Shown: piece after piece, positions 49,563 to 61,724 of the stretch
Position numbering within the stretch: the first letter of the stretch is position 1
Layout of the letters: each line of letters begins with the position of its first letter
Source: Tepidimonas ignava
GTDB lineage: Bacteria; Pseudomonadota; Gammaproteobacteria; Burkholderiales; Burkholderiaceae_C
DNA length: 64,000 nucleotides
Reading direction: 5' to 3'
Assembly (NCBI RefSeq): GCF_004342625.1
Contig: NZ_SMAH01000014.1
Coordinates: forward strand, 1 to 64,000
Notes under the pieces: generated by a model
The model's database searches: none
What the model was told of the DNA's origin: nothing
The model's input: the letters and a program-made list of their open reading frames with translations, nothing else
Program-made: the position numbers and the translations under genes

Positions 49563-50768
49563 ATGGAATTCATCCGTTTTGCCGACCTGTGCGCCCAGGG
49601 CCAAGCCCAGGGCAAGCGCGTGTTCATCCGCGCCGACCTCAACGTGCCGCTGGCGTTCGACGACGGCGTGGCGCGCATCACCGAAGACACCCGCATCCGC
49701 GCCTCGATCCCCGCCATCCGCATGGCGCTGGACGCCGGCGCGGCGGTCATGGTCACCAGCCACCTGGGCCGCCCGACCGAGGGGCAACCCAAGCCCGAGG
49801 ACACGCTGGCGCCGGTGGCCCAGCGTCTTAGTGAGCTGCTGCAGCAGCCCGTGCCGTTGATCCAGCGCTGGGTCGACGGGGGCTTCAGCGTGGCGCCGGG
49901 TCAGGTGGTGCTGCTGGAAAACTGCCGCCTCAACAAGGGCGAAAAGAAAAACAACCCCGAGCTGGCGCGCAAGATGGCGGCGTTGTGCGACATCTTTGTG
50001 CACGATGCGTTTGGCACCGCGCACCGCGCCGAGGCCAGCACCTACGGCATCGCCGAGTACGCGCCGGTGGCCTGCGCCGGTCCGCTGCTGGCGGCGGAAA
50101 TCGACGCCATCGGGCGCGCGTTGGAGCAGCCGGCGCGTCCGCTGGTGGCCATCGTCGCCGGCTCCAAGGTGTCGACCAAGCTGACCATCCTGCAGTCGTT
50201 GGCGCAAAAGGTCGATCGCCTCATCGTCGGGGGTGGCATTGCCAACACCTTCATGCTGGCCGCGGGCTTGCCCATTGGCAAGAGCCTGGCCGAGCCCGAC
50301 CTGGTGGGCGAGGCCAAGGCGGTGATGGAGGCGATGCGCGCGCGCGGCGCCGAGGTGCCGATCCCGACCGACGTCGTCGTGGCACCCGAGTTCAAAGCCG
50401 ACGCCCCGGCCACCGTCAAGGCCGCGGCCGACGTCGGCGCGGACGACATGATTTTGGACATCGGCCCGCAAACCGCGCAGGCGCTGGCCGCGATGCTGGA
50501 GACGGCGGGCACCATCGTCTGGAACGGCCCGGTGGGGGTGTTCGAGTTCCCCGCGTTCGAGCACGGCACCAAGACGCTGGCGCAGGCGATCGCGCGCTCC
50601 AAGGCGTTTTCGATCGCAGGCGGCGGCGACACGCTGGCGGCGATCGCCAAGTACGGCATCGAAGACCAGGTCGGCTACATCTCGACGGGCGGCGGCGCCT
50701 TCCTCGAAGTGCTGGAGGGCAAGACCCTGCCGGCGTTCGAGATCCTGGCGCGGCGCGCGCGTGGCTGA
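49563..50768 (+). CDS. cbbK: phosphoglycerate kinase
   Basis: This 401-residue kinase interconverts 3-phosphoglycerate and 1,3-bisphosphoglycerate. It shows [76 protein letters not shown] and the nucleotide-binding [19 protein letters not shown]. Length and motifs are complete. It is followed 61 bases later by cbbA. Confidence 0.96.
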   Translation: MEFIRFADLCAQGQAQGKRVFIRADLNVPLAFDDGVARITEDTRIRASIPAIRMALDAGAAVMVTSHLGRPTEGQPKPEDTLAPVAQRLSELLQQPVPLIQRWVDGGFSVAPGQVVLLENCRLNKGEKKNNPELARKMAALCDIFVHDAFGTAHRAEASTYGIAEYAPVACAGPLLAAEIDAIGRALEQPARPLVAIVAGSKVSTKLTILQSLAQKVDRLIVGGGIANTFMLAAGLPIGKSLAEPDLVGEAKAVMEAMRARGAEVPIPTDVVVAPEFKADAPATVKAAADVGADDMILDIGPQTAQALAAMLETAGTIVWNGPVGVFEFPAFEHGTKTLAQAIARSKAFSIAGGGDTLAAIAKYGIEDQVGYISTGGGAFLEVLEGKTLPAFEILARRARG

Positions 50769-50829
50769 TGCGGCCTGGGGCGAACACGCTTTCCATCACG
50801 ACATCGACCGAGACCCGAGGAGCACCACC

Positions 50830-51897
50830 ATGGCACTGATCACCCTGCGCCAACTGCTGGACCACGCCGCCGAGCATGGCTACGGCCTGCCCGCGTTCAA
50901 CGTCAACAACATGGAGCAAATCCACGCCATCATGCAGGCGGCCGACGCGGTCGACAGCCCCGTCATCCTGCAAGGCTCGGCGGGGGCACGCTCCTACGCC
51001 GGTGAGCCGTTTTTGCGCCACCTGATCGCGGCGGCCATCGAGATGTACCCGCACATCCCGATCTGCATGCACCAGGACCACGGGGCCTCGCCCGGCGTGT
51101 GCATGCGCTCGATCCAGTCGGGCTTCAGCTCGGTGATGATGGACGGCAGCTTGCTGGAAGATGGCAAGACGCCGGCCAGCTACGAGTACAACGTGCGCGT
51201 CACGCGCCAGGTGGCCGACATTGCGCACGCCTGCGGCGTCTCGGTCGAGGGCGAACTGGGGTGCCTGGGCAGCCTGGAGACGGGCAAGGCCGGCGAGGAA
51301 GACGGTCACGGCGCCGAGGGCGAGCTGGACCACTCGATGCTGCTGACCGACCCGGATGAGGCGGCCGATTTCGTGCAAAAAACCCAGGTGGATGCGCTGG
51401 CCATCGCCATCGGCACCAGCCACGGCGCCTACAAATTCACGCAAAAGCCCACCGGCAAGGTGCTGCGCATCGACCGCGTCAAGGAAATCCACGCCCGCAT
51501 CCCCAACGTGCACCTGGTCATGCACGGCAGCTCCAGCGTGCCCGAGGACTGGCTGGCCATCATCAACAGCTACGGCGGCGACATGGGCACCACCTACGGC
51601 GTGCCGGTGGAGGAGATCGTCGAAGGCATCAAGCACGGGGTACGCAAGGTCAACATCGACACCGACCTGCGCATGGCCGCCACCGGGGCCATCCGCAAGC
51701 ACCTGGCCGAAGACCGCAAGAACTTCGACCCGCGCAAATTCCTCAAAGAGGCCACCAAGGCCATGAGCGGCATTTGCAAGGCGCGCTACGAGGCCTTTGG
51801 CAGCGCCGGGATGGCCAGCAAGATCGGCAAGGTGTACAGCTTGGAGCAAATGGCCAAGCGCTACGAAAAGGGCGAGTTGGCGCCGCGGGTGTCGTGA
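50830..51897 (+). CDS. cbbA: class II fructose-1,6-bisphosphate aldolase
   Basis: This 355-residue metal-dependent aldolase has [21 protein letters not shown] at the start, [17 protein letters not shown] with zinc-binding His residues, [28 protein letters not shown] and [20 protein letters not shown]. The start ATG at 50830 follows ACCCGAGGAGC; an upstream in-frame GTG overlapping cbbK is unlikely. It is the last gene of the operon and is followed by a strong terminator. Confidence 0.95.
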   Translation: MALITLRQLLDHAAEHGYGLPAFNVNNMEQIHAIMQAADAVDSPVILQGSAGARSYAGEPFLRHLIAAAIEMYPHIPICMHQDHGASPGVCMRSIQSGFSSVMMDGSLLEDGKTPASYEYNVRVTRQVADIAHACGVSVEGELGCLGSLETGKAGEEDGHGAEGELDHSMLLTDPDEAADFVQKTQVDALAIAIGTSHGAYKFTQKPTGKVLRIDRVKEIHARIPNVHLVMHGSSSVPEDWLAIINSYGGDMGTTYGVPVEEIVEGIKHGVRKVNIDTDLRMAATGAIRKHLAEDRKNFDPRKFLKEATKAMSGICKARYEAFGSAGMASKIGKVYSLEQMAKRYEKGELAPRVS

Positions 51898-51943
51898 CCT
51901 GCAGGGGCAACCTGCAAGGTCCCACGGACCTCGGCCCAACCCA

Positions 51944-51975
51944 GGGCGCTTTCCCGGCGGGGAAAGCGCCCTTTT
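51944..51975 (+). terminator. rho-independent terminator of the cbb operon
   Basis: GGGCGCTTTCCC (51944-51955) pairs perfectly with GGGAAAGCGCCC (51960-51971), a 12-bp stem with a 4-base loop followed by TTTT. Confidence 0.93.
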
Positions 51976-52033
51976 GGCTGATGACGGCGGGGGCATCGCC
52001 CCGCGGGCGCAAGCACGCTTGGGCGGCAACGGC

Positions 52034-52039
52034 GACAAT
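52034..52039 (+). promoter_or_regulatory. -10-like box just before the Crp/Fnr gene
   Basis: GACAAT ends 6 bases before the ATG at 52046, so the expected start site would coincide with the start codon. No Shine-Dalgarno is present and the -35 is weak. Confidence 0.35.
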
Positions 52040-52045
52040 GCAGGC

Positions 52046-52759
52046 ATGATCCCGATCAAAGTCGAATCCGCTTGGCGCGGCACCGCGGACTGCAAGGCGT
52101 GCGGCATCCGCGACATGGTGCTGTTTGCCGACCTCAACGAACAGGACTTCAACCTCATCCACGCGCCGATCGACGACCTGGTGTTTGCCGCCGGGCAGAC
52201 GCTCTACGGCGAAGCGGCGCCGGCGCACAGCGTGTACACGCTGCGCACGGGCATGGTCAAGCTCGTGCGCAGCACCCCCGACGGGCGCCAGCGCGTGCTG
52301 CGCGTGCTGCGACCGGGTGACGTCGTGGGTCTGGAGGCGCTGGCCGGCGCGCGCTACGACAGCGAGGCCGTGGCGCTGACCGAAGCGTCGGTGTGCCGCA
52401 TCCCCACCGAGGTGATCCACCGTCTGGCGCAGCATTCGCCACGGCTGCACATGCGCCTGCTGCAAAAGTGGCAGGCGGCCCTGCGCGAAGCCGACGACTG
52501 GCTGGCCAAGCTCAACTTCGGCACGGCGCGCCAGCGGGTGGCCAATTTCGTGCTCAAGATGCGCCACGCCTCCGACCCCGCGGTGGTGACGCTGTTTTCG
52601 CGCGAGGACATGGGCGCGATGATGGACCTCAAGCTGGAGACCGTCAGCCGCGAAATCAGCGCGCTCGTCAAGCGTGGTGTGCTGCAGCCGCTGGACCGGG
52701 TGGGGCGCTTGTACCGCATCGCCGACGAGGTGACCCTGCACGACCTGGCGGCCGGCTAA
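52046..52759 (+). CDS. Crp/Fnr family transcriptional regulator
   Basis: This 237-residue protein has a cyclic-nucleotide-like sensor domain (residues 35-150) and a C-terminal helix-turn-helix with LKLETVSREISALVKRG. The E-x-x-S-R of its recognition helix is the Fnr type. Near the N-terminus there are only two cysteines, in DCKACGIRD (C16, C19), and one more Cys at 117; classical Fnr has three near the N-terminus plus one internal. An oxygen- or nitric-oxide-type sensor is possible but an intact iron-sulfur site is doubtful. It follows the cbb terminator and converges with lapB. Confidence 0.86.
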   Translation: MIPIKVESAWRGTADCKACGIRDMVLFADLNEQDFNLIHAPIDDLVFAAGQTLYGEAAPAHSVYTLRTGMVKLVRSTPDGRQRVLRVLRPGDVVGLEALAGARYDSEAVALTEASVCRIPTEVIHRLAQHSPRLHMRLLQKWQAALREADDWLAKLNFGTARQRVANFVLKMRHASDPAVVTLFSREDMGAMMDLKLETVSREISALVKRGVLQPLDRVGRLYRIADEVTLHDLAAG

Positions 52760-52787
52760 GGGCAGGAACCACCACCCCGCGGATGCG

Positions 52788-53942
52788 CTACAGCTCCTCG
52801 ACGCGCCGCGGCGGGTAGGTGTCCCAGCCCTGGCAGCCGGGGCAGCGCCAAAAATACTGACGCGCCTCGAAGCCGCACGCCGCGCAGCGGTAGCGCTTGA
52901 GCGGTTCGCAGGCGCGCTCCAGCGCGCGGCGCACCAGCGGTTCGGCGTCGTCGTCACCCAAGCCCACACCGGCCAGCCACAGGTTGGCCGCCACCAGCGA
53001 GGGTTCGTGCCGCAGGTGCTCGACGTAGCGCCGGCGCCCCTGCGCGGGGTCGTCGTCCAGCGTGGCCAGCGCCTGGGTCACGTCCAGCGCGGGCGGGTGC
53101 TGGCTGGCCCACGTCTGCAGCAGCGCGCGCGCCTGCGCGGCGTGGGGTTTGCCCAGCGCCCGTGACCACTGGGCCAGCGCGTGCGCCACCAAGGGCAGAT
53201 GCCCGGGCGCGTGTTGGGCCAGCGCGTGCAGGGCCCGCAGCGCGCCCTCGGTCTGGCCCAGCGTTTGCCGCAGCTCGGCCAAGGCCACCCAGGCACGCGC
53301 CGATTCGGGCGTGCGCTGCACCAGCCCTTCCAGCAGCGCCAGCGCTTCGGTGGTGCGCTGCTGGCGTTGCAGTTGCATCGCCTGCTCACACAGGTGGTGG
53401 GCGCGGCGCAGCCGGAAGCTGCCGTGCGCGCTGCCTTCCAGCGTCTCGGCCATCTCGGCCGCGCGCGCCCAGTCACGGCCACGCTCGTACACGTGCAGCA
53501 GGGCCAGCCGGGCGTCGGTGTCGTAGCGGGTGCCCAACAGCGCCCTGAACGCCGCCTCCGCGCGGTCCAGCAAACCGGCTTTGAGGAAGTCGTGCGCCAG
53601 CGCGTGCTGGGCGCGCTCGCGTTCGGCCGCCGGCAGGTCGGCGCGCGCCAGCAGGTGTTCGTGCACGCGCACCGCGCGATCGTAGTCGCCGCGGCGGCGG
53701 AACAGCCCCCCGAGGGCAAAATACAACTCGGCCGCGTCCGGGTCGTTGCGCACCGCCTCGATGAAGGCGTCGATGGCCTGGTCCTGCTGTTCGTTGAGCA
53801 GGTGGTGCAGGCCACGGAAGTACGCCCGCGGGGTGCGGCGTCCCTCCAAGCGCCACTGGCGCAGGTCCAGCCGCGACGCCAGCCAACCCAAGGCAAACGC
53901 CACGGGCAGTGCCCACAACAACCAGGACCAATCAAACGGCAT
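52788..53942 (-). CDS. lapB: lipopolysaccharide assembly protein LapB (YciM)
   Basis: This 384-residue protein has an N-terminal membrane helix (WLLWALPVAFALGWLASRL), many TPR-type helices and a C-terminal rubredoxin-like zinc knuckle with CAACGFEARQYFWRCPGC (CxxC twice). LapB delivers LpxC to FtsH for degradation and so controls lipid A synthesis. It overlaps lapA by 11 bases and forms the conserved ihfB-lapA-lapB unit. Confidence 0.94.
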   Translation of the reverse strand: MPFDWSWLLWALPVAFALGWLASRLDLRQWRLEGRRTPRAYFRGLHHLLNEQQDQAIDAFIEAVRNDPDAAELYFALGGLFRRRGDYDRAVRVHEHLLARADLPAAERERAQHALAHDFLKAGLLDRAEAAFRALLGTRYDTDARLALLHVYERGRDWARAAEMAETLEGSAHGSFRLRRAHHLCEQAMQLQRQQRTTEALALLEGLVQRTPESARAWVALAELRQTLGQTEGALRALHALAQHAPGHLPLVAHALAQWSRALGKPHAAQARALLQTWASQHPPALDVTQALATLDDDPAQGRRRYVEHLRHEPSLVAANLWLAGVGLGDDDAEPLVRRALERACEPLKRYRCAACGFEARQYFWRCPGCQGWDTYPPRRVEEL

Positions 53943-54237
53943 CGGGCAAGTCCGGTTGTGGCCGCGGGGGCGCGGCGGCTGACGCTGCGGCGGCTGGCGC
54001 CGCAGGGGCGGTCGCCGACTGGCGGGCCTGGCGGCGCGCGCGCCACCACAGGGGCGCCATCACCAACACCCCCAGCACCACCCCCAGCAACAACACGATC
54101 AGCAGCACCAGCGCCAGCGGCCCTTCCCAGCGGGTGCCAAACAGGCCATGCACGACCACCGGCGCTTGGTTGTTGAGCGCCAGCGCAAACACCAGCAGAA
54201 AAAACGCCGCGCGCAGCAGCCAGCCCAACAGCTTCAT
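53932..54237 (-). CDS. lapA: lipopolysaccharide assembly protein LapA (DUF1049)
   Basis: This 101-residue protein has two predicted membrane helices (LLRAAFFLLVFALALNNQ near residues 6-23 and LALVLLIVLLLGVVLGVLV near 40-58) and a cytosolic tail rich in Ala. It matches DUF1049/LapA, which partners LapB. The start overlaps the ihfB stop by 4 bases. Confidence 0.9.
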   Translation of the reverse strand: MKLLGWLLRAAFFLLVFALALNNQAPVVVHGLFGTRWEGPLALVLLIVLLLGVVLGVLVMAPLWWRARRQARQSATAPAAPAAAASAAAPPRPQPDLPDAV

Positions 54238-54536
54238 CGCGGGGTGCCTGGGTGGGCCGCGGCGTCCACCGCTTCGCGCAGCGCCTTGCCGGGCTTGAAG
54301 TGCAGCGTGCGCCGCGGCGGCACCGCGACCGTTTCACCGGTGCGGGGGTTGCGGGCCAGGCGCGCGTCGCGCGCCACGACCGCAAAACTGCCAAAGCCGC
54401 GCAGCTCGATGCGCTGCCCACGCGCCAGCGCTTGCGTCATCGCGTCCAGGATGGTTTTGACGGCGGCCTCGGCATCGTCGGCCGTCAGTTGCGGGTGGTG
54501 CTCGGCCAGGGCGTCGAACAGGTCGCTGCGGTTCAT
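54234..54536 (-). CDS. ihfB: integration host factor subunit beta
   Basis: This 100-residue HU/IHF-family protein has NRSDLFDALAEHHPQLTADD at the start, GQRIELRGFGSFAVV and RNPRTGETVAVPPRRTLHFK, the DNA-minor-groove arm with the invariant NPxT segment. IHF bends DNA at specific sites. Its ATG lies 6 bases after a CATAAT box, suggesting a leaderless mRNA initiated just downstream of the rpsA terminator. Confidence 0.94.
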   Translation of the reverse strand: MNRSDLFDALAEHHPQLTADDAEAAVKTILDAMTQALARGQRIELRGFGSFAVVARDARLARNPRTGETVAVPPRRTLHFKPGKALREAVDAAAHPGTPR

Positions 54537-54542
54537 GCTGCG

Positions 54543-54548
54543 ATTATG
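54543..54548 (-). promoter_or_regulatory. -10-like box just before ihfB
   Basis: On the minus strand CATAAT (54548-54543) ends 6 bases before the ihfB ATG. It lies right after the rpsA terminator, so ihfB probably needs its own promoter. The -35 is weak. Confidence 0.45.
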
Positions 54549-54555
54549 CCCAACG

Positions 54556-54591
54556 AAAAACCCGCCGGGGCCTGCGACGGCCACCGGCGGG
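54556..54591 (-). terminator. rho-independent terminator of rpsA
   Basis: Read on the minus strand, CCCGCCGG (54591-54584) pairs with CCGGCGGG (54568-54561) and is followed by TTTTT. The loop holds a second small GGCC pair. It lies about 70 bases after the rpsA stop. Confidence 0.88.
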
Positions 54592-54660
54592 GTGGGGCGC
54601 CCCCGCAGGCCACATGCCGTCCAAGGACGGCACGCCTGCGCAGGGGGTGCGGGTTGGGTG

Positions 54661-56340
<1,680 letters not shown>

Positions 56341-56473
56341 GAAATTTCCTGGGGTAGCGACCGCGGCCGCAGGGCGCGCGGCGTTGGGGTTATCCCGGCA
56401 CGGGGCACGGGGTTGGGTTGACGAACCCGCAGGCGTGCACGGTGGGTGAATGCCGTGGCGGCGCCTTTGGGGC

Positions 56474-58540
56474 CTACGACGAACCGGCAGCCAGCCCCTC
56501 GCGCTCGGGGGCAAATGGCCGCCGTTGCTGCCACCAGTCCAGCACCGTTTGCACCGATTGCTCGATGGTCTGGTGCGTGTTGTCCAGCAGCAGCGCATCT
56601 TCGGCTGGCTTGAGCGCCGCCACGCTGCGCGTGCGATCGCGCGCGTCCCGCGCTTCAAGCTCGGCCAAAAGATCGTCTATGCTAGCATGTTCGCCGCGCG
56701 CGCGCAACTGCTCGTGGCGCCGGCGCGCCCGCTCGGCCACGCCGGCGGTCAGGTACACCTTCAGCGGCGCATCGGGGAACACCACGGTGCCCATGTCGCG
56801 TCCGTCGGCCACCAGGCCCGGCAGGCGCCGCCAGCGCCGTTGGGCCTGCAGCAGCGCCGTGCGCACCGCCGGCAGTGCCGACACGCGCGACGCCGCCGCG
56901 CCGGCGGCCTCGGAGCGCACCTCGTCGGTCACGTCCTCGTCGCCCAGCCAAATGCGGCCGTCGGCAAAGCGCGCTGGCAGCTGCGCCGCCAGCGCCGCCA
57001 GCCGCTCGGCCACGGCCGCGTCGGCCAGCGCGGCGTCGTCGGTCGGCACGCCCGCGCGCTGGGCGGCCAAACCCAGCAAACGGTACAGCGCGCCCGAGTC
57101 CAGCACGTGGTAGCCCAGCCGCTGCGCCACGGCGGCGGCCAGCGTGCCCTTGCCGCAGGCGCTGGGGCCGTCGATGCAGATCACCGGGATGTCGGCCGGG
57201 TCGGCCTGCACCACCTGCCACAGGGTCTCGAAGTAGTCCGGAAACGTCTTGGCCACGCAGCGCGGATCCTGGATGCGCACCGGCCGCCGCGCCGGGTTGA
57301 ACGCGGCCAGCGACGCGCACATGGCCATGCGGTGGTCGTCGTAGGTGTGCACGCTGGCGGCACGCCAGCCCGTGCCGTCGGCCCCCAGCGGGTGCACGCG
57401 CAGCCAGTCGGGGCCTTCTTCCACCACTGCGCCGAACTTGCGCAGCTCGGTGGCCATGGCGGCGATGCGGTCGGTTTCCTTGACGCGCCAGCTGCCGATG
57501 TTGCGCAGCGTGCAGGGGCCGTCGGCGTACAACGCCATCACGGCCAGCGTCATGGCGGCGTCGGGGATGGCGTTGCAGTCCAGATCCAGCGCCCGCAGCG
57601 GCCACGCGCCGCGCCGCACGTGCAGACGGTTGGCTTCGCCCTCGATGCGTGCCCCCATGGCGCGCGCGGCCTCGGCAAAGGCGATGTCGCCCTGGATCGA
57701 GGCCAGCCCCACGCCTTCGATGGTCAGCGCCGCGTCGCTGGCGGCCAGCGCGCCGGCGGCGATGAAGTAGCTGGCCGCGGAGGCGTCGCCCTCGACGTGG
57801 ACGGTGCCGGGCGTGCGGTACGCCGAGCCGGCCGGGATCGTGAAACGCTGCCAGCCGTCGCGCTGCACCGCCACGCCAAAGCGTTGCAGCAGCTTGAGGG
57901 TGATGTCGACGTAGGGTTTGGAGATGAGCTCGCCCACCACCTCCACCGTGATGGGGCGGTGCTGCGCGGCCAGCGGCAGCGCCAGCAGCAGCGCGGTGAG
58001 AAACTGGCTGGAGACGTCGCCGCGCACCTGGATGGGCGCCTGCAGGTGCAGCGTCGCCGGCCCCTGCACGCGCAGCGGCGGGTAGCCCGGCTGTCCCAGG
58101 TAGGTGACGTCCGCGCCCAGGCGGCGCAGCGCGTCGACCAGGTCGCCGATGGGGCGCTCGTGCATGCGCGGCACGCCGCTGAGCTCGAACACGCCGCCGT
58201 GCTGCGCGGTCAGCACCGCCAGCGCGGCGGTCAGCGGCCGCATCGCGGTGCCGGCGTTGCCCAAAAAGAGCTGCGCGTGCCGCTGCGCCAGTTGACCGCC
58301 CAGCCCCTGCACCGCCACCGTGGTCGGGCCAAGCCGCTGCACGCCGCAGCCCAGCTGCTGCAAGGCTTGCAGCATCACGCGGGTGTCGTCGGAGTCGAGC
58401 AGGTCGTGCACCTCGGTGCGGCCGGCGCTCAGCGCGGCCAGCAGCAGCACGCGGTTGGAAATGCTTTTGGAGCCGGGCAGGCGCACGGTTCCGGCGGCGC
58501 GCCGCAGCGGGGGAATGTCGAGAAAGGCGGTGGTGTACAT
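56474..58540 (-). CDS. aroA-cmk: fused EPSP synthase and cytidylate kinase (AroA-Cmk)
   Basis: This 688-residue bifunctional protein carries, in residues 1-~445, AroA (EPSP synthase) with [37 protein letters not shown] and [18 protein letters not shown]. From about residue 450 a complete cytidylate kinase begins [21 protein letters not shown] and includes [14 protein letters not shown] and [16 protein letters not shown]. In most bacteria these are separate neighbouring genes (aroA, cmk, rpsA); here a single open frame joins them without a stop. Fused forms are known in some Burkholderiales. It starts 19 bases after tyrA. Confidence 0.93.
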   Translation of the reverse strand: MYTTAFLDIPPLRRAAGTVRLPGSKSISNRVLLLAALSAGRTEVHDLLDSDDTRVMLQALQQLGCGVQRLGPTTVAVQGLGGQLAQRHAQLFLGNAGTAMRPLTAALAVLTAQHGGVFELSGVPRMHERPIGDLVDALRRLGADVTYLGQPGYPPLRVQGPATLHLQAPIQVRGDVSSQFLTALLLALPLAAQHRPITVEVVGELISKPYVDITLKLLQRFGVAVQRDGWQRFTIPAGSAYRTPGTVHVEGDASAASYFIAAGALAASDAALTIEGVGLASIQGDIAFAEAARAMGARIEGEANRLHVRRGAWPLRALDLDCNAIPDAAMTLAVMALYADGPCTLRNIGSWRVKETDRIAAMATELRKFGAVVEEGPDWLRVHPLGADGTGWRAASVHTYDDHRMAMCASLAAFNPARRPVRIQDPRCVAKTFPDYFETLWQVVQADPADIPVICIDGPSACGKGTLAAAVAQRLGYHVLDSGALYRLLGLAAQRAGVPTDDAALADAAVAERLAALAAQLPARFADGRIWLGDEDVTDEVRSEAAGAAASRVSALPAVRTALLQAQRRWRRLPGLVADGRDMGTVVFPDAPLKVYLTAGVAERARRRHEQLRARGEHASIDDLLAELEARDARDRTRSVAALKPAEDALLLDNTHQTIEQSVQTVLDWWQQRRPFAPEREGLAAGSS

Positions 58541-58559
58541 CGGACTTGGGCCTGGGCGG

Positions 58560-59453
58560 TCAGGGGCTGTCCGGGGCGCCGGCCGGCGTCCACGCGCGGC
58601 GCACGCGGCTGGCGTCCTCGATGAGGGCATGCAGCCGCGCGGGGTCGTCCAGCGCGGCGTCAAAGTCGTCCAGCGCCGCGCGCAGCGCCCGCGCCTGCGC
58701 GCGCACGTGGCTGGCGTTGGCGTGCAGGATGTCGCGCCACACCGTGGCGTCGCTGGCGGCGATGCGGGTGAAGTCCCGAAAACCAGGCCCAGCCAGCGCC
58801 AGCATCTGCGCGCCGTGCGGCTGCTGGGCGATGGCCCGCACCGCGGCAAAAGCGACCAAGTGCGGCAGGTGGCTGACCGCGGCCAGCGCGCTGTCGTGCG
58901 CCTCGGGGCTCATGGTGCGCACGCGCGCGCCGGTGGCCACCCACAGCGCGTGGGCGCGCGCCAGCAGGTCGGCGCGGGTGTCGGGCAGCGGCGTCAGCAC
59001 CACCTGGCTGCGGCGGTACAGCTCCGCGCTGGCGTGCTCGACGCCCGCCTTTTCCTTGCCGGCGATGGGGTGCGCCGGCACGAATTGCGCCACGCGCGCG
59101 CCCAACGCGGCGCGGGCGGCGGCCACCACGTCGGTCTTGGTCGAGCCCACGTCCATCACCAGCGCGTCGGGGGCCAGCGCGGGGGCCAACGCACGCAGCG
59201 TCGCCTCGGTGGCGGCCACCGGCACGGCCAGCAGCACCACATCGGCCTCGGCGGCGGCTTCGGCGGCGTCGGCGCACGCCTGGTCCACCACGCCCAGCGC
59301 CAGCGCCTGCGCGCGGGCGCGCTCCGAGCGCGCCACGCCCACCGTGTGCCGCACCGCGCCGGCAGCCCGCAGCGCCAACGCGAACGAGCCCCCCATCAGC
59401 CCGCAGCCGATGATGGCCAACCGCCGAACGGGCGCGAGGTCGGGGGCGCTCAT
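58560..59453 (-). CDS. tyrA: prephenate dehydrogenase
   Basis: This 297-residue TyrA-type dehydrogenase of tyrosine synthesis has [19 protein letters not shown] (NAD-binding, residues 11-29), [30 protein letters not shown] with the catalytic His, and [14 protein letters not shown]. It may use prephenate or arogenate. It overlaps pheA by 4 bases and lies between pheA and aroA-cmk, the common betaproteobacterial order. Confidence 0.94.
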   Translation of the reverse strand: MSAPDLAPVRRLAIIGCGLMGGSFALALRAAGAVRHTVGVARSERARAQALALGVVDQACADAAEAAAEADVVLLAVPVAATEATLRALAPALAPDALVMDVGSTKTDVVAAARAALGARVAQFVPAHPIAGKEKAGVEHASAELYRRSQVVLTPLPDTRADLLARAHALWVATGARVRTMSPEAHDSALAAVSHLPHLVAFAAVRAIAQQPHGAQMLALAGPGFRDFTRIAASDATVWRDILHANASHVRAQARALRAALDDFDAALDDPARLHALIEDASRVRRAWTPAGAPDSP

Positions 59454-60568
59454 GATTCCGACACCGGGTACGCGCCCAGCATCTTGTAAAACGCGCACAG
59501 GCCCTGCAGCTCCTGCAGGGCGGCGGCCACGTGGGGCTGCGACGGGTGGCCGGCGATGTCGATGTAGAAGTAGTACTCCCACTGGCCGGATTTGGCCGGG
59601 CGCGACTCGAAGCGTGTCATCGACACCCCGTGCTCCTTGAGCGGACGCAGCAGGTCGTGCACGGCGCCGGGCCGGTTGGGCACCGACACGACGATGCTGG
59701 TGCAGTCGTGGCCGCTGGGGCCGGGCATGGCCATCGTCTGCGGCAGGCAGATGACGGCAAAGCGCGTGCGGTTGTAGGCCTCGTCCTGGATGGCGTGCGC
59801 GACGATGTGCAGCGCGTACTGCGCCGCGGCGCGCTCGCTGGCGATGGCGGCCCAGGCCGGGTTTTGCGTCGCCAGCCGGGCGCCTTCGGCGTTGCTGGCC
59901 ACCGCGCGGCGCTCGGCGTGCGGCAGGTGGGTGGTGAGCCAGCCCTGGCACTGCGCCAGCGCCTGGGGGTGCGCCATCACGACCTCGATGCCGTCCAGGC
60001 TGGGCACCTGCCGCAGCAGGTTGTGGCGCACCAGCAGGCTCACTTCGCCCACGATGTGCACCGGCGAGCGCAAAAACAGGTCCAACGAGCGCGCCACCAC
60101 CCCTTCGGTGGAGTTTTCAACGCCCACCACGCCGAACTGCGCGGTGCCGGCGGCGGTGGCGTGGAACACCTCGTCGAAGCTGGGGCAGTGGATCAGCTCG
60201 GCGGCGCTGCCGAAGTAGTCGATCGCGGCTTGCTCGCAAAAAGTGCCCTCCGGGCCCAGCACGGCCACCCGCATCGGCGCTTCCAGCGCCAGGCAGGCGG
60301 ACATGATTTCGCGCCAGATCGCCGCCACGTGGCGGTTGTGCAGGGGGCCCGGGTTGGCCACTTCGATGTTGGCGATGACCTGCGCCACGCGGTCGGGGCG
60401 GAAAAAGGGCGACCCCTCGGCGCGCTTGACCTCGCCCACCTGTTGGGCGATGCGCGCGCGTTGGTTGAGCAGCTGCAGCAGTTGCTGGTCGATGGCGTCG
60501 ATTTGTTGGCGCAACGCCAGCAACTGCGGACTGGCGCTGGGCGTCGGGGGCTGGTCGCGGGTGGTCAT
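59450..60568 (-). CDS. pheA: bifunctional chorismate mutase/prephenate dehydratase
   Basis: This 372-residue enzyme of phenylalanine synthesis has an N-terminal chorismate mutase (LRQQIDAIDQQLLQLLNQRARIA), a central prephenate dehydratase (VAVLGPEGTFCEQAAIDYFG, VGVENSTEGVVARSLDLF, with NRTRFAVI) and a C-terminal ACT domain (TSIVVSVPNRPGAVHDLL, FESRPAKSGQWEYYFYID) for feedback control. The ATG at 60568 is chosen; an upstream TTG overlapping the serC stop would add four residues. Confidence 0.95.
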   Translation of the reverse strand: MTTRDQPPTPSASPQLLALRQQIDAIDQQLLQLLNQRARIAQQVGEVKRAEGSPFFRPDRVAQVIANIEVANPGPLHNRHVAAIWREIMSACLALEAPMRVAVLGPEGTFCEQAAIDYFGSAAELIHCPSFDEVFHATAAGTAQFGVVGVENSTEGVVARSLDLFLRSPVHIVGEVSLLVRHNLLRQVPSLDGIEVVMAHPQALAQCQGWLTTHLPHAERRAVASNAEGARLATQNPAWAAIASERAAAQYALHIVAHAIQDEAYNRTRFAVICLPQTMAMPGPSGHDCTSIVVSVPNRPGAVHDLLRPLKEHGVSMTRFESRPAKSGQWEYYFYIDIAGHPSQPHVAAALQELQGLCAFYKMLGAYPVSES

Positions 60569-60576
60569 GGTCGGGC

Positions 60577-61719
60577 TCAAGCCTGGCGTTCAAAGTCGCG
60601 CATGTAGTCCACGAGCGCTTGCACGCCATCCAACGGCATGGCGTTGTAGAGGCTGGCGCGCACGCCGCCGACGGACTTGTGGCCCTTGAGCTGCAGCAGG
60701 CCGCGCGCTTCGGCCCCGCGCAAGAAGGCCACGTTGCGCGGGTGGTTGGGGTCGCGCAGCGGCTCGCCATCGTCGCCACGCAGGAAAAACGGCACGTTCA
60801 TGCGCGAGCGGTGGGCGGGGTCCACCATGTTGACGTACAACGCTGAGCGGTCGATGGCGTCGTACAGCAACTGCGCACGTTGCTGGGCTCGCCGCTCCAG
60901 CGCCGCCAAACCCTGCGCGTCGCCCTCGCACTGCGCCAGCGCCCACTGGAACACCAGGCCGGCCACGTAAATGCCCCAGGTGGGGGGCGTGTTGGCCATC
61001 GAATCTTGCTCGGCCAGCACGCGGTAGTCGAACACGCTGGGGCAGTGGGGCAGGGCGTGGCCCAGCAAGTCCTCGCGCACGATGACGATGGTCAACCCCG
61101 CCGGGCCGATATTTTTTTGCGCCCCACCAAACGCCAGCCCGACGCGGCTCCAGTCGATCGGACGCGACAGCACGTGCGATGAGAAGTCGATCACCAGCGG
61201 CGCTTCGCACCCAAGCGCGGCCAGATCGGGCAGGGTGTGGAACTCGACGCCGTGGATGGTTTCGTTGCTGCACAGGTGCACGTAGGCGGGGCGCTCGCGC
61301 AGCCGCCAGGTGGCGGGGTCGGGGATGGTGGTGTAGCCCTGCTCGGCGCTGCTGGCCGCGATGTGCACATCGCCATAGCGGCGCGCTTCCTTGGCCGACT
61401 TGTCGCTCCAGCCGCCGGTGACGACGAAGTCCATCGCGCGCGCCGGGTGCCGTCCGGCCAGGTTCAGGGGCACGATGGCGTTGTGCGCCAGCGCCCCGCC
61501 TTGCGAAAACAGGATGTGGAAGTGCTCAGGCACGGCCAGCAGCGTGCGCAGGTCGTCGCGCGCCTGTTGCAGGATGGCGCCGAAGTGCTTGCCACGGTGG
61601 CTCATCTCCATCACGCCCATGCCGCAGCCGTGCCAGTCCAGCATCTCGGCCGCGGCCTGCCGCAGCACGGCTTCGGGCATCGCCGCCGGGCCGGCCGAAA
61701 AGTTGTAGGGACGCGCCAT
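60577..61719 (-). CDS. serC: phosphoserine aminotransferase
   Basis: This 380-residue PLP enzyme makes phosphoserine for serine synthesis and also serves pyridoxine synthesis. It starts [19 protein letters not shown] and contains [50 protein letters not shown] and [19 protein letters not shown] with the PLP lysine. ATG 61719 has AGGAG upstream; a GTG at 61728 overlaps the gyrA stop. The following [10 protein letters not shown]-type end reads [19 protein letters not shown]. Confidence 0.95.
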   Translation of the reverse strand: MARPYNFSAGPAAMPEAVLRQAAAEMLDWHGCGMGVMEMSHRGKHFGAILQQARDDLRTLLAVPEHFHILFSQGGALAHNAIVPLNLAGRHPARAMDFVVTGGWSDKSAKEARRYGDVHIAASSAEQGYTTIPDPATWRLRERPAYVHLCSNETIHGVEFHTLPDLAALGCEAPLVIDFSSHVLSRPIDWSRVGLAFGGAQKNIGPAGLTIVIVREDLLGHALPHCPSVFDYRVLAEQDSMANTPPTWGIYVAGLVFQWALAQCEGDAQGLAALERRAQQRAQLLYDAIDRSALYVNMVDPAHRSRMNVPFFLRGDDGEPLRDPNHPRNVAFLRGAEARGLLQLKGHKSVGGVRASLYNAMPLDGVQALVDYMRDFERQA

Positions 61720-61724
61720 GGCGG

